64,000 nucleotides of DNA from NCBI RefSeq assembly GCF_001639065.2, contig NZ_LQXO02000013.1, forward strand, positions 186,001 to 250,000. Direction: 5' to 3'. Shown here one piece after another: positions 27,649 to 36,549 of the stretch; position 1 is the first letter of the stretch; the number at the start of each line of letters is the position of its first letter. Made by a program: the position numbers and the translations under genes. Source of the stretch: Vibrio barjaei (lineage in GTDB: Bacteria > Pseudomonadota > Gammaproteobacteria > Enterobacterales > Vibrionaceae). The notes beneath the pieces were generated by a model. The model did no database searches. It saw only the letters and a program-made list of their open reading frames with translations, and was not told where the DNA came from.

Positions 27649-28680
27649 CTAGTCTTTAAAAGCATCTCGAATGGCGAGAATATCATCCAATTTGCTGATG
27701 AAAATTGGTACTAAACTTGGATCGAAGTGAGTTCCTGCATCGCGCTCTAGTAATGCGAGCGTTTCCTCAATGGACCAAGCCTTTTTATAGGGACGCACAC
27801 TGGTCAGTGCGTCAAATACATCGGCTATTGCGACGATTCTTGCACTAAGTGGGATTTGCTCTCCTTTCAATTGTTTGGGGTAGCCACTGCCGTCCCATTT
27901 TTCATGATGGTTTAATGCAATTTCTTGAGCCATTTGTAAGAGTAGTGAATCGCTGTCACCAATAATGTCACCGCCAATTTCGACATGCTTCTGCATGACG
28001 GCCCATTCGTCAGCATCGAGTTTACCTGGCTTTCTTAACACGTTATCTGGAATACCAATTTTACCGATGTCGTGCATTGGTGCGGCTTGAAATACCAGCT
28101 CAACCCAGCGCTTACTAACGTTTAGTTGGGATGCGAGAATGCGTGAGTAGTGGCTCATCCGCACGACGTGCATTCCGGTCTCGTTATCTTTGTATTCTGC
28201 TGCTCGTCCCAAGCGTTGGATGACTTCCAAGCGACTTTGTTCAAGCTGAGCCGTTCTTTCACGTACTTTGATAGAAAGTTCGAGATTCTGATCGTACAGC
28301 GCAATATGTGTCTTCACTCGAGCTAACACAATGGGTGGACTAATGGGTTTGGTAATATAGTCCACCGCGCCCAACTCAAAGCCTTTCTGCTCGTCGACCA
28401 CTTCACTTTTCGCGGTGACAAAAATAATGGGAATATCAGCGGTTAGTGGGTTGGCTTTTAGTGTTTCGCAAACCTCATAACCGTCCATTTCGGGCATCAT
28501 GATATCGAGCAATATCATATGAGGTTTAGGTGTGGAGAGGGCGATTTGTATGGCTTTCGCTCCGCTTGTTGCCGCTTTTACTTTGTAATGTTCATTCAAA
28601 GAGCCAGCAATGGCATGGATATTATCGGGAATGTCGTCAACGACAAGCACCACAGGTTTTTCTTGGTTGTCTGTATGCAT
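27649..28680 (-). CDS. Response regulator with HD-GYP c-di-GMP phosphodiesterase domain
   Basis: A 343-residue two-domain protein: receiver with Asp59 (LLDIMMPEMDG), a short coiled linker, and HD-GYP phosphodiesterase with MHDIGKIGIPD and HHEKWDGSGYP. It should hydrolyse c-di-GMP when phosphorylated, linking the kinase signal to motility or biofilm behaviour. ATG 28680 is preferred over an upstream in-frame start at 28788 because AAGGA sits nine bases before it and it starts right before the receiver fold. It is the first gene of a two-gene unit with the hybrid kinase. Confidence 0.92.
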   Translation of the reverse strand: MHTDNQEKPVVLVVDDIPDNIHAIAGSLNEHYKVKAATSGAKAIQIALSTPKPHMILLDIMMPEMDGYEVCETLKANPLTADIPIIFVTAKSEVVDEQKGFELGAVDYITKPISPPIVLARVKTHIALYDQNLELSIKVRERTAQLEQSRLEVIQRLGRAAEYKDNETGMHVVRMSHYSRILASQLNVSKRWVELVFQAAPMHDIGKIGIPDNVLRKPGKLDADEWAVMQKHVEIGGDIIGDSDSLLLQMAQEIALNHHEKWDGSGYPKQLKGEQIPLSARIVAIADVFDALTSVRPYKKAWSIEETLALLERDAGTHFDPSLVPIFISKLDDILAIRDAFKD

Positions 28681-28931
28681 AAGTACGAGTCCTTGTACCG
28701 AAAATGCAGAGATAAGGCTTTTAAGAATAGACAAGGTTTCGTATGTGTTACAAACAATTAGCTCACTATGAGAACAATCTCGCATCAAGGTTTGCTTTAA
28801 CGATTAGGAGAAGCTTCATGGCGCAGCTATTCCTTTTCCTCATAGAGGTTGATAATTATTCGTTTGTAAAAATGCCATGATAGAACAAGAATTAACCAAT
28901 AAAGGATAGGTGGTTAATTGAGGGCGACAGC

Positions 28932-30269
28932 GTGGGTAGCGTATTTCACCGACATTGTTCAGATACTTTGCCAAAAGTGAGTTTTGGCGAAGGCGTGTAT
29001 TTGATTGATTCAGAAGGTCGATATTATTTAGATGGCTGCGGAGGGGCGGCGGTCTCCAACCTTGGTCACAACCATCAGCGAGTAAAGGCGGCGATTCAAG
29101 CTCAATTAGAGACTATTCCATATGCTCATACAGGGTTCTTCACCAGTGAAAGCAGTGAGAAGTTAGCGCAGCGAATCGTATCGTTAGCGCCAGGATCTTT
29201 GAAGCATGTGTACTTTGTTAGTGGTGGCTCAGAAGCGGTGGAGTCTGCGCTTAAAATGGCGCGCCAGTATTACGTTGAGCGCGGTTTGGTGTCCAAAACT
29301 CAATTTATCGCAAGGCGACAAAGTTACCATGGTAATACATTAGGGGCGCTCTCTGTCGGAGGCAATGAGTGGCGACGAGAACCGTTTCGACCTCTGCTTT
29401 CCACTGCTCACCATATCGCGCCGTGTTATGCCTATCGCGACCAATTGGCGTCAGAAACTGAAGACCAATACAGTCAGCGTAGTGCCGATGAACTTGAAGC
29501 GAAGATACTCGAACTTGGGGCGGAAAATGTGATGGCTTTTATCGCCGAACCCGTCGTAGGGGCAACGGCGGGGGCAATACCTGCGACTCAAGGCTACCTG
29601 CAGCGCGTAAGAGAGATTTGTGACCAATATGATGTATTGCTGATTTTAGATGAAGTGATGTGTGGAGTCGGCCGAACGGGGTCTTTCTTCGCATTTGAGC
29701 AAGACGAAGTAATACCCGATATTGTGACCATGGCGAAAGGCCTGGGGGCTGGGTATCAGCCCATTGGCGCCGTACTTGTTCACGAAAAAATCTATCAGGA
29801 AATGGCCAATGGTTCCGGTTTTTTCCAGCATGGTCATACCTTTATGGGACATCCAATGGCGTGTGCGGCGGCACTCGCGACAGTGGAAACCATCATAGAA
29901 GAGGACTTGCTAGCTCAGGTGGTTTCTAAAGGGGAAATGCTAAAGCAGAAGCTTTCCGAAGCTTTGGAGAATCTCGATATGATTGGCGATATTCGAGGTA
30001 GGGGATTGTTTATCGGTATTGAATTGGTTTCCGACAAACGTTCAAAAGCCCCGCTTGCTATCCAAACTCAAGCACACAAATGGATTAAATCGTTGGCGAT
30101 GGAGAATGGTTTAATGTGTTACCCAATGGCTGGGACGATCGACGGTACACACGGTCACCATATTTTGCTTGCGCCTCCCTTTATTATTAGTGAGATAGAA
30201 ATGGATGAACTGGTGACCAAGCTGAAAAAGACGTTACTGTTAGCAGAAGAAAAGTGGGCTCGCTTATGA
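28932..30269 (+). CDS. Class III PLP-dependent aminotransferase
   Basis: A 445-residue fold-type I aminotransferase of class III (omega/beta-amino acid transaminase group). The PLP lysine is Lys269 in TMAKGLGAGYQPIGAV, and the signature LLILDEVMCGVGRTG precedes it. Such enzymes act on amines and beta- or gamma-amino acids rather than common alpha-amino acids. The start is GTG 28932 with GAGGG about 8 bases upstream. Its stop overlaps the ATG of the next gene (BKACE), so the two products probably act in sequence: the transaminase would make a beta-keto acid that the next enzyme cleaves. Confidence 0.9.
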   Translation: MGSVFHRHCSDTLPKVSFGEGVYLIDSEGRYYLDGCGGAAVSNLGHNHQRVKAAIQAQLETIPYAHTGFFTSESSEKLAQRIVSLAPGSLKHVYFVSGGSEAVESALKMARQYYVERGLVSKTQFIARRQSYHGNTLGALSVGGNEWRREPFRPLLSTAHHIAPCYAYRDQLASETEDQYSQRSADELEAKILELGAENVMAFIAEPVVGATAGAIPATQGYLQRVREICDQYDVLLILDEVMCGVGRTGSFFAFEQDEVIPDIVTMAKGLGAGYQPIGAVLVHEKIYQEMANGSGFFQHGHTFMGHPMACAAALATVETIIEEDLLAQVVSKGEMLKQKLSEALENLDMIGDIRGRGLFIGIELVSDKRSKAPLAIQTQAHKWIKSLAMENGLMCYPMAGTIDGTHGHHILLAPPFIISEIEMDELVTKLKKTLLLAEEKWARL

Positions 30270-31108
30270 GTAACCTAACAATGCCATCGCAGTCGGCTAT
30301 TATCGTTGCGCCTAATGGCGCAAGAAAAACGCAGAAAGATCATCCTGCACTGCCCGTCACTCGTAGAGAGATTATCCAAGATGTTATTGCTTGCCGAGGT
30401 GCAGGTGCCGCAATGGTACATCTGCATGCTCGCAATAAAAAAGGACTTCACTCGTTAGACGTTGCAGACAACCTCCCGCTGTATAACGAACTAAAAGATG
30501 CTGTTGGAGACAGCATTATGGTGCAATTAACCACAGAAGCGGTGGGCCAATATCGACCTGAGCAACAAAGGCAATTGATCAAAGCCGTCAAACCAGAAGC
30601 GGCGTCATTTGCGTTAAGTGAATTGATTCCAAATGATGAACACTTGAGCGACTCGGCCGAGTTTTTTCATTGGGTTGCACAGCAAGGCATTATTGCTCAA
30701 TACATTCTTTACAGTGCTGACGATCTCGATCGTTATTTTCGACTGATTGATCAAAAGGTCTTGCCTGATCACGACCATCACCTATTACTTGTTCTCGGAC
30801 GCTATAAGCAAGGACAAGTAGCAACACCTCAAGATCTTGTGCCATTTCTTAGTTGTCGATTATTTGAACTGCGTCACCGTTGGGCTGTCTGTGCGTTTGG
30901 TCAATTTGAACACAATTGTTTGACGGCTGCTATGCTTATGGGGGCTGATGTTAGAGTTGGGTTTGAAAATAATCATTATGACAATCAAGGTGCTATTGCC
31001 ACAAACAATGCATTTTTAGTGAACCAGCTTTGTAAGACGTCAGCGGCGCTTAATATAGATTTACTGAGCGCTAGTGAATTTAGAAACAGTCTTGCCATTC
31101 GCCAGTAA
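30266..31108 (+). CDS. Beta-keto acid cleavage enzyme (BKACE, DUF849)
   Basis: A 280-residue TIM-barrel enzyme of the BKACE family. Zinc-ligand motif VHLHARN (His52, His54) and a late glutamate in VRVGFENN (Glu234) match the family. Known members condense a beta-keto acid with acetyl-CoA to give acetoacetate and a new CoA ester, as Kce does in lysine fermentation. ATG 30266 overlaps the aminotransferase stop (ATGA); a GTG at 30254 is less likely. The chain is within the usual family length. The beta-keto acid handled here is unknown. Confidence 0.9.
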   Translation: MSNLTMPSQSAIIVAPNGARKTQKDHPALPVTRREIIQDVIACRGAGAAMVHLHARNKKGLHSLDVADNLPLYNELKDAVGDSIMVQLTTEAVGQYRPEQQRQLIKAVKPEAASFALSELIPNDEHLSDSAEFFHWVAQQGIIAQYILYSADDLDRYFRLIDQKVLPDHDHHLLLVLGRYKQGQVATPQDLVPFLSCRLFELRHRWAVCAFGQFEHNCLTAAMLMGADVRVGFENNHYDNQGAIATNNAFLVNQLCKTSAALNIDLLSASEFRNSLAIRQ

Positions 31109-31156
31109 TTAAGGAGTTTACTGGTTTCTGAACCCTACGACAGGAAAGGAATAACT

Positions 31157-32131
31157 ATGACCAAATTAAAAACCATGTTAACCGTGTCTGCTGCATGTAT
31201 TGCCATGGGAGGAGCGACTCTCGCGCAGGCGGAAGACCGATTTGTAACTATCGGAACCGGTGGCGTAACAGGGGTTTACTATCCAACGGGTGGTGCTATT
31301 TGTCGTCTTGTAAATAAAAACCGAGCCGACTTCGGTGTACGTTGCTCGGTAGAAAGTACCGGCGGTTCGATATACAACATCAATACCATTCGAGCTGGCG
31401 AATTGGATTTAGGTATCGCGCAGTCAGACTGGCAATATCACGCATATAACGGTACCAGTAAGTTCGCTGATGCTGGTCCATATAAAGATCTTAGAGCGGT
31501 ATTCTCTGTTCACGCTGAACCATTCACTGTGGTGGCGCGTGCTGACTCTGGTATTGAAAGCTTCGAAGATCTTAAAGGTAAGCGAGTCAACATCGGTAAC
31601 CCTGGCTCCGGTCAGCGCGGGACTATGGAAGTCTTGATGCAAGGTTACGGTTGGGACAAAGATGTGTTCAAACTGACTTCAGAGCTAAAAGCATCTGAGC
31701 AGTCTAAAGCACTGTGTGACAACAAAATCGATGCAATGATCTACACCGTAGGCCACCCAAGTGGTGCGATTAAGGAAGCGACAACGTCTTGTGATAGCCG
31801 CATTGTATCGGTAACTGGACCAGTGGTAGATAAGTTGGTTGAAGACAACAGCTTCTACCGTAAAGCGACCGTTCCGGGTGGTATGTATAACGGTAACCCA
31901 GACGATGTAATGACGTTTGGTGTGGGTGCAACATTCGTTACGTCTACTGCCGTGCCTGAAGATGTGGTTTATGCCATCGTTAAGTCTGTATTTGAAAACT
32001 TTGATGACTTCAAACGTCTTCACCCTGCTTTCGCTAACCTGAAGAAAGAAGAAATGATCAAAGATGGCTTGTCAGCACCATTGCATCCAGGTGCTGTGAA
32101 GTACTACAAAGAAGCGGGTTTGATGGACTAA
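31157..32131 (+). CDS. TAXI-family TRAP transporter solute-binding protein
   Basis: A 324-residue periplasmic binding protein with a signal peptide (cleavage after AQAE region, about residue 25) and the TAXI motif [27 protein letters not shown] proteins deliver small acids to a fused DctQM-type TRAP permease. It follows the aminotransferase and BKACE genes by 48 bases with a good AAGGA site, and a strong terminator follows. No TRAP permease gene is adjacent, so its membrane partner must be elsewhere. It probably binds the amino acid or keto acid degraded by the two enzymes. Confidence 0.93.
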   Translation: MTKLKTMLTVSAACIAMGGATLAQAEDRFVTIGTGGVTGVYYPTGGAICRLVNKNRADFGVRCSVESTGGSIYNINTIRAGELDLGIAQSDWQYHAYNGTSKFADAGPYKDLRAVFSVHAEPFTVVARADSGIESFEDLKGKRVNIGNPGSGQRGTMEVLMQGYGWDKDVFKLTSELKASEQSKALCDNKIDAMIYTVGHPSGAIKEATTSCDSRIVSVTGPVVDKLVEDNSFYRKATVPGGMYNGNPDDVMTFGVGATFVTSTAVPEDVVYAIVKSVFENFDDFKRLHPAFANLKKEEMIKDGLSAPLHPGAVKYYKEAGLMD

Positions 32132-32156
32132 TAAACTCTTTTATTGCAACACTCTT

Positions 32157-32189
32157 AAAAGCCCAGCAATGTAATGCTGGGCTTTTTTA
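32157..32189 (+). terminator. Terminator of the aminotransferase-BKACE-TAXI operon
   Basis: AAAAGCCCAGCA and TGCTGGGCTTTT form a long stem followed by a T-run, 26 bases after the TAXI gene stop. Confidence 0.93.
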
Positions 32190-32213
32190 TTAATGGTCGC
32201 GGGAGCGGTGCAA

Positions 32214-33107
32214 CTAGCAACGAAACTGATCTTGTAGCCACTGGTTGAACAGATAGACCTGCTTGTTGTCGCGACGATGATTTGGGGTGATGGCATAATA
32301 ACCGTACTGACTCACTAAACTAAGGGCGAGAGGGTTATTCAATTGCTTTGCTTCGATTAAAGGATCGACCATAAAGTCAGGAAGAAGAGCGAGCCCACAG
32401 TTTGCCTTTACAGCCTCCAAAGACATAAAGAAATGCTCAAACCCCACGCCATAAAAATTCATCGGTGTATCAGGGCAAAATTGATTTCGAAACTTCTCCC
32501 ACAATTGTGGTCGAGTAATATGGGGGATAAATTGGTGAACTTCTAAATCTTGGTGACAGTGAATAGGATGATGCTCGACGAGATCTGGAGAACCGACCAA
32601 GCGCAGCGTCTCTTTATGTAGCAGAGTGGCATTTTCATAATGGGTAGCGATAGGTAAACAGCGGATTATGATGTCACTTCGCGCGTTCAAGCCTTTAGTG
32701 AGGCCATCACCTGTTTTTAGGTTGATTCGTATACAGGCATTTTGCGACCGAAAGTCTTGCAATGCGTTGATCAACCATAAGCTGGCAAATGATGGCGTGA
32801 CATCCAGATTTAATACCGCTTCGTTGTTTTCAGACTGTTTGAGCCTTGCCGTGGCAGATTGAACACTTTCCAAGGCTTCGATAATACTAGGCAAATACTG
32901 CTCACCAATAGATGTAAGTCTAATCCCATCAATGTGTCTCTCAAACAGTGCTTGACCAAGTTGCTGCTCTAGTGCTGCGACTTGTTTACTGACGGCTCCT
33001 TGAGTCACACTCAGCTCCTGAGCAGCCTTTGAAAAGCTGAGGTTGTGCGCGACTGCCACGAAGGTTTTGAGCGCTTTGATAGAAGGTAAGCCTGAGCTGC
33101 TACTCAT
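32214..33107 (-). CDS. LysR-family regulator, GcvA-like branch
   Basis: A 297-residue LysR-type protein. The HTH (residues about 8-66: LKTFVAVAHNLSFSKAAQEL, then VTQGAVSKQVAALE) and the phrase LFERHIDGIRLT match the GcvA/AmpR branch. It starts 19 bases after the SIS-CBS sugar phosphate isomerase gene on the same strand and is probably co-transcribed with it. It is convergent with the TAXI operon. Its target may be the glucitol region or the upstream amino acid operon; the sequence does not decide. Confidence 0.88.
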   Translation of the reverse strand: MSSSSGLPSIKALKTFVAVAHNLSFSKAAQELSVTQGAVSKQVAALEQQLGQALFERHIDGIRLTSIGEQYLPSIIEALESVQSATARLKQSENNEAVLNLDVTPSFASLWLINALQDFRSQNACIRINLKTGDGLTKGLNARSDIIIRCLPIATHYENATLLHKETLRLVGSPDLVEHHPIHCHQDLEVHQFIPHITRPQLWEKFRNQFCPDTPMNFYGVGFEHFFMSLEAVKANCGLALLPDFMVDPLIEAKQLNNPLALSLVSQYGYYAITPNHRRDNKQVYLFNQWLQDQFRC

Positions 33108-33126
33108 AGTGTTTTCCCGAACTCTT

Positions 33127-34098
33127 CTACTTGATACCTCGACGATGAATATCTGAGATGCTAATTACGCCAACACACTCATCGCGTTCATTGATAACAG
33201 GTAGTGCTGAAATGGCGTTATCAAGCATTAAGCTCAATGCATCGTAAGCTTTTACTCGCGCACTTGTTTGTCTGCCATTGGTGGTCATATGCTGTTCAAT
33301 TTTGTCTGCTAGAACGGCGCCATTGGCGAGGGCTCGCCTTAAATCTCCGTCCGTGAAGACACCTACAAGCATCGTTTGACGACAAATGGCGATAAGCCCT
33401 TTACCACTCTCACATAGTACGCTGATCGCTTCCGCTAAGCTTTGTTCTGGTTGGCAAATGGCATTGTGTTCAAACTCGGAGATTACGTTGCCTACTGTCG
33501 TAAGTAGTTTCGCTCCAAGAGCACCTGCAGGGTGAGACTGTGCAAAATCAATACTATCGAATTTGCGAATTTTCATTGCCGTAATCGCTAAAGCATCACC
33601 CATGATTAATGTGTTGACTGCGCTGGATGTTGGAGCGAGTCCCAGTGGACACGCTTCGCTGTCTATGGCGATATTTACCACACAATCGCTGTTCTGCGCC
33701 AAATGAGATGAAGTGTTGCCAGTCATACCAATGATAGAAATCCCGCGCTCTTTTAATATCGGCAGCATAGTCTTAAATTCGGCAGATTCACCTGAGTTTG
33801 AAATTAAGATCACTAAGTCCCCTTTAGTGATCATCCCTAGGTCTCCGTGAAGTGCTTCCGCCGGATGAACGAAAAAGGCAGGTGAACCCGTTGAAGCCAG
33901 TGTTGCAGCCAGCTTCTTGCCAATGTGACCTGACTTGCCTATTCCAGACACAATTATCTTGCTTTGACAGTTAACGATGTGCGACACCGCTTGCGCAAAA
34001 TTGTCCTCCAATCGTCCCAATAGCTTCCGAGCTTCTGCTATCTCGGCATTAATGACTTGTGTGGCGTATTCGATGACTTCTGTCTTAACGACTTGCAT
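33127..34098 (-). CDS. gutQ: Arabinose 5-phosphate isomerase, GutQ/KdsD type
   Basis: A 323-residue sugar-phosphate isomerase: SIS domain (about 35-180, GIGKSGHIGKKLAATLASTGSPA, FVHPAEALHGDLG) and two CBS domains (about 205-320). It interconverts ribulose 5-phosphate and arabinose 5-phosphate. The gutQ name rather than kdsD is suggested by position: it is divergent from the glucitol PTS genes, and gutQ is the last gene of the E. coli gut operon. A typical kdsD neighbourhood (kdsC, lpt genes) is absent. Biochemically, the two paralogs cannot be separated from sequence alone. Confidence 0.85.
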   Translation of the reverse strand: MQVVKTEVIEYATQVINAEIAEARKLLGRLEDNFAQAVSHIVNCQSKIIVSGIGKSGHIGKKLAATLASTGSPAFFVHPAEALHGDLGMITKGDLVILISNSGESAEFKTMLPILKERGISIIGMTGNTSSHLAQNSDCVVNIAIDSEACPLGLAPTSSAVNTLIMGDALAITAMKIRKFDSIDFAQSHPAGALGAKLLTTVGNVISEFEHNAICQPEQSLAEAISVLCESGKGLIAICRQTMLVGVFTDGDLRRALANGAVLADKIEQHMTTNGRQTSARVKAYDALSLMLDNAISALPVINERDECVGVISISDIHRRGIK

Positions 34099-34502
34099 GG
34101 CGATGTGTCCTACGAGCTGAACGATATAGATATTGCTGCCTAGTGTTTCACACCTCCGGCAAAGAGCAAGTTGTAATTTTCATTATTTTCATTATTGGGA
34201 TCTCTCTCAATCTTGGCGTCTAGTTGAAAGTCAAGATCTTCATTTCATAGAGAGGAATTCAGAACTATTGGTTGTCATTGAAATCTTATTCAAAGAAGGT
34301 GCTTTATATGACTGATTTATAAGGATATTAATGTTGTCGCATTCCATTTTGGCTCTTTTGTTTCTTTCATTATTTTTATTTTAATTTTCATTTAATTTGT
34401 GACTTTAATCAATAAATGAAAAATATGATCTTTCAAAATGAAAATAATAATGAAAAAGTAAAAAGGCAATCAGCACTTATCCTTGAAACAAAAGAGGTCA
34501 AC
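34099..34502. promoter_or_regulatory. Divergent control region of gutQ and srlAEB-1 with repeated TTTTCATT boxes
   Basis: A 404-base AT-rich gap. TTTTCATT occurs at 34177-34184 and 34186-34193, 9 bases apart, with a further TTTTCATT at 34385-34392. The reverse form AATGAAAA is at 34415, 34437 and 34449. Such repeats are typical targets of DeoR-type regulators such as SrlR, encoded nearby. A partial CRP-like site, TGTGA-N6-TCAAT, lies at 34398-34413. No gene is evident; short ORFs here have no family features. Confidence 0.5.
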
Positions 34503-35054
34503 ATGGACTTTATAATTCACTCAGCGGAATGGTTTATCGGGCTATTCCAACAAGGCGGAGAGGTCTTTACCGGAATGGTAACAGGCATACTTCCTCTCTT
34601 AATTTCATTACTTGTCGCCATGAACGCATTGATACGTCTCGTTGGACAAGACAAAGTAGAAAAACTGGCACAGCGTAGTGCTGGCAACCCTGTATCTCGC
34701 TATCTGGTTCTGCCTGTTGTCGGTACCTTCATTTTCTGTAACCCAATGACGTTGAGCTTGGGTCGTTTTCTTCCTGAGAGATACAAACCTTCTTACTACG
34801 CAGCTTCTTCGTACAGTTGCCACTCCATGAATGGCCTGTTCCCTCACATTAACCCAGGTGAATTGTTTGTTTACCTTGGTATCGCTAACGGTATTACTCA
34901 GCTGGGTCTACCACTAGGACCTCTAGCTGTGAGCTATCTACTAGTCGGTATGGTAACTAACTTCTTTAGAGGTTGGGTGACTGACTTTACTACTGCAATG
35001 GTAGAGCGTCAGCAAGGTGTTCAACTAGAACGTACTGTTCACTTCCAATCATAA
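34503..35054 (+). CDS. srlA: PTS glucitol/sorbitol transporter subunit IIC, copy 1
   Basis: A 183-residue membrane protein of the SrlA/GutA IIC2 type with about four hydrophobic segments. Strong family motifs: [42 protein letters not shown] and [20 protein letters not shown]. With SrlE it forms the glucitol channel. ATG 34503 is chosen because AAAGAGG precedes it and the residue pattern starts there; upstream codons to 34416 do not match the family. It is followed by srlE (12 bases) and srlB (31 bases). Confidence 0.95.
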   Translation: MDFIIHSAEWFIGLFQQGGEVFTGMVTGILPLLISLLVAMNALIRLVGQDKVEKLAQRSAGNPVSRYLVLPVVGTFIFCNPMTLSLGRFLPERYKPSYYAASSYSCHSMNGLFPHINPGELFVYLGIANGITQLGLPLGPLAVSYLLVGMVTNFFRGWVTDFTTAMVERQQGVQLERTVHFQS

Positions 35055-35066
35055 GAGGCCTGTGTC

Positions 35067-36044
35067 ATGTCAAACTCACTAATTATTAATAAAGGTAATG
35101 GCGGCTGGGGTGGTCCTCTATGTTTGCCAATCGAAGAAGGCAAGAAAATTGTCTACATCACTGGTGGTACTCGACCAGATATCGTTGACCGTATTGCCGA
35201 ACTGACAGGTTATGAAGCGGTAGATGGTTTCAAAACTTCAGTACCAGACGAAGAAGTTGCTGTCGCGATTATTGACTGTGGTGGGACGTTACGTTGTGGT
35301 TTATATCCGAAGAAACGTATTCCAACAGTAAACATTCACTCGACAGGGCAAAGTGGTCCTCTAGCGCAATACATCAAAGAAGATATCTACGTCTCTGGTG
35401 TGAAACCGGAAAATATTCAGCTTTCTGATGCGCAGCCAACAGTGACGCTAACTCCGGAGCCAGCAGCAAACGAGTCAGCTCGTTTTGCGACGGACAAAAA
35501 GCTGACTGAACAAAGCGATAGCCTGTTGGCACGTATCGGTATTGGTATGGGGTCGGTCATGTCGACGTTTTTCCAAGCCGGTCGTGACACGATTGATACG
35601 GTATTGAAAACCATTCTGCCATTCATGGCGTTTGTATCCATGCTTATCGGCGTAATCATGGCTTCAGGCTTCGGTGATTTGATCGCGTCAGCGCTGACAC
35701 CATTAGCACAAAGTCCATTTGGTCTCGTCACTCTAGCTCTGATCTGTTCTTTCCCGCTGCTATCACCGTTCTTAGGCCCTGGTGCAGTAATCGCACAGGT
35801 TATCGGTGTGCTTGTCGGTGTACAAATCGGTGCTGGCAATATCCCTCCGCACCTAGCGTTACCAGCATTATTTGCGATTAACGCACAAGCGGCGTGTGAC
35901 TTTATCCCTGTTGGTCTTGGCTTAGCAGAAGCAAAACCGCGAACTGTCGAAATTGGCGTTCCATCAGTACTTTACTCGCGATTCTTAACTGGTGCTCCAA
36001 CCGTATTAGTCGCGTGGTTTGTATCAATGTTCATTTATCAATAA
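35067..36044 (+). CDS. srlE: PTS glucitol/sorbitol transporter subunit IIBC, copy 1
   Basis: A 325-residue PTS protein: N-terminal IIB domain with the phosphocysteine region [16 protein letters not shown] (about residues 70-85), a linker, and a C-terminal IIC half (about 160-325) with helices and the motif [23 protein letters not shown]. It takes phosphate from IIA-His and phosphorylates glucitol during import. It is about 70-80% similar by eye to the copy at 39433-40410 over the C-terminal half; the linker (about 110-150) differs most. Confidence 0.95.
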   Translation: MSNSLIINKGNGGWGGPLCLPIEEGKKIVYITGGTRPDIVDRIAELTGYEAVDGFKTSVPDEEVAVAIIDCGGTLRCGLYPKKRIPTVNIHSTGQSGPLAQYIKEDIYVSGVKPENIQLSDAQPTVTLTPEPAANESARFATDKKLTEQSDSLLARIGIGMGSVMSTFFQAGRDTIDTVLKTILPFMAFVSMLIGVIMASGFGDLIASALTPLAQSPFGLVTLALICSFPLLSPFLGPGAVIAQVIGVLVGVQIGAGNIPPHLALPALFAINAQAACDFIPVGLGLAEAKPRTVEIGVPSVLYSRFLTGAPTVLVAWFVSMFIYQ

Positions 36045-36075
36045 GTAAAACAGTCACTCCCAAAGGAATCTAAAA

Positions 36076-36432
36076 ATGACCAAATTATACCAATCAACCA
36101 TCAAGCATGTCGGTGAACTCGCAGAAGAAGCGTTGGCAGACAACATGATGATTCTATTCGGTGAAATGGCACCGGCGGATGCCGCTGAGTACTGCTTTAT
36201 CCACTCTCACGATAGCTTGAAAGGCAATATTAATGTGGGCGGAACGTTACAGCTAGGTTCGAATGAATACCCTATCACTGCTGTTGGTGAGGTGGTGAAT
36301 AAGAACCTTTCAGAACTCGGTCACATCACGATTCGGTTCGATAGCTTGAACGAAGCGGAATATCCAGGGTGTTTGCATGTGAGCGGCTCTGTTCCTCACT
36401 GCAACATCGGAGAAACCATCTCTTTCTCATAA
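36076..36432 (+). CDS. srlB: PTS glucitol/sorbitol IIA component, copy 1
   Basis: A 118-residue IIA-Gut protein. The phosphorylated residue is His43 in YCFIHSHD, at the same position as in E. coli SrlB. It receives phosphate from HPr and passes it to the IIB domain of SrlE. It closes the first permease operon and is followed by a terminator before srlD. Confidence 0.95.
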   Translation: MTKLYQSTIKHVGELAEEALADNMMILFGEMAPADAAEYCFIHSHDSLKGNINVGGTLQLGSNEYPITAVGEVVNKNLSELGHITIRFDSLNEAEYPGCLHVSGSVPHCNIGETISFS

Positions 36433-36459
36433 GGTTAACTAGATTCCAATCGGTATTTT

Positions 36460-36516
36460 GGCCTCTGCAGATGCTTTGAAACACTCTCCCAAAGTGGAAT
36501 GTAGAGGCCCTTTTTA
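36460..36516 (+). terminator. Terminator after the first srlAEB module
   Basis: GGCCTCTGCA and TGTAGAGGCC pair across a 30-base loop that holds a small inner hairpin, followed by CTTTTT. It lies 28 bases after srlB and would limit read-through into srlD. Confidence 0.7.
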
Positions 36517-36549
36517 AAGAATTAAATTTGTAAGAATGTCGGAGTATTT

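Noticed and set aside
33127..34098. kdsD of lipopolysaccharide synthesis
   Set aside because: No kdsC, lptA or lptB neighbours are present and the gene is divergent from glucitol PTS genes. GutQ is the better name, although the enzymes share the same reaction.
34133..34315. A 60-codon frame in the gutQ-srlA gap
   Set aside because: It has no ribosome site, no family features and covers the repeated operator-like boxes. It is probably non-coding.
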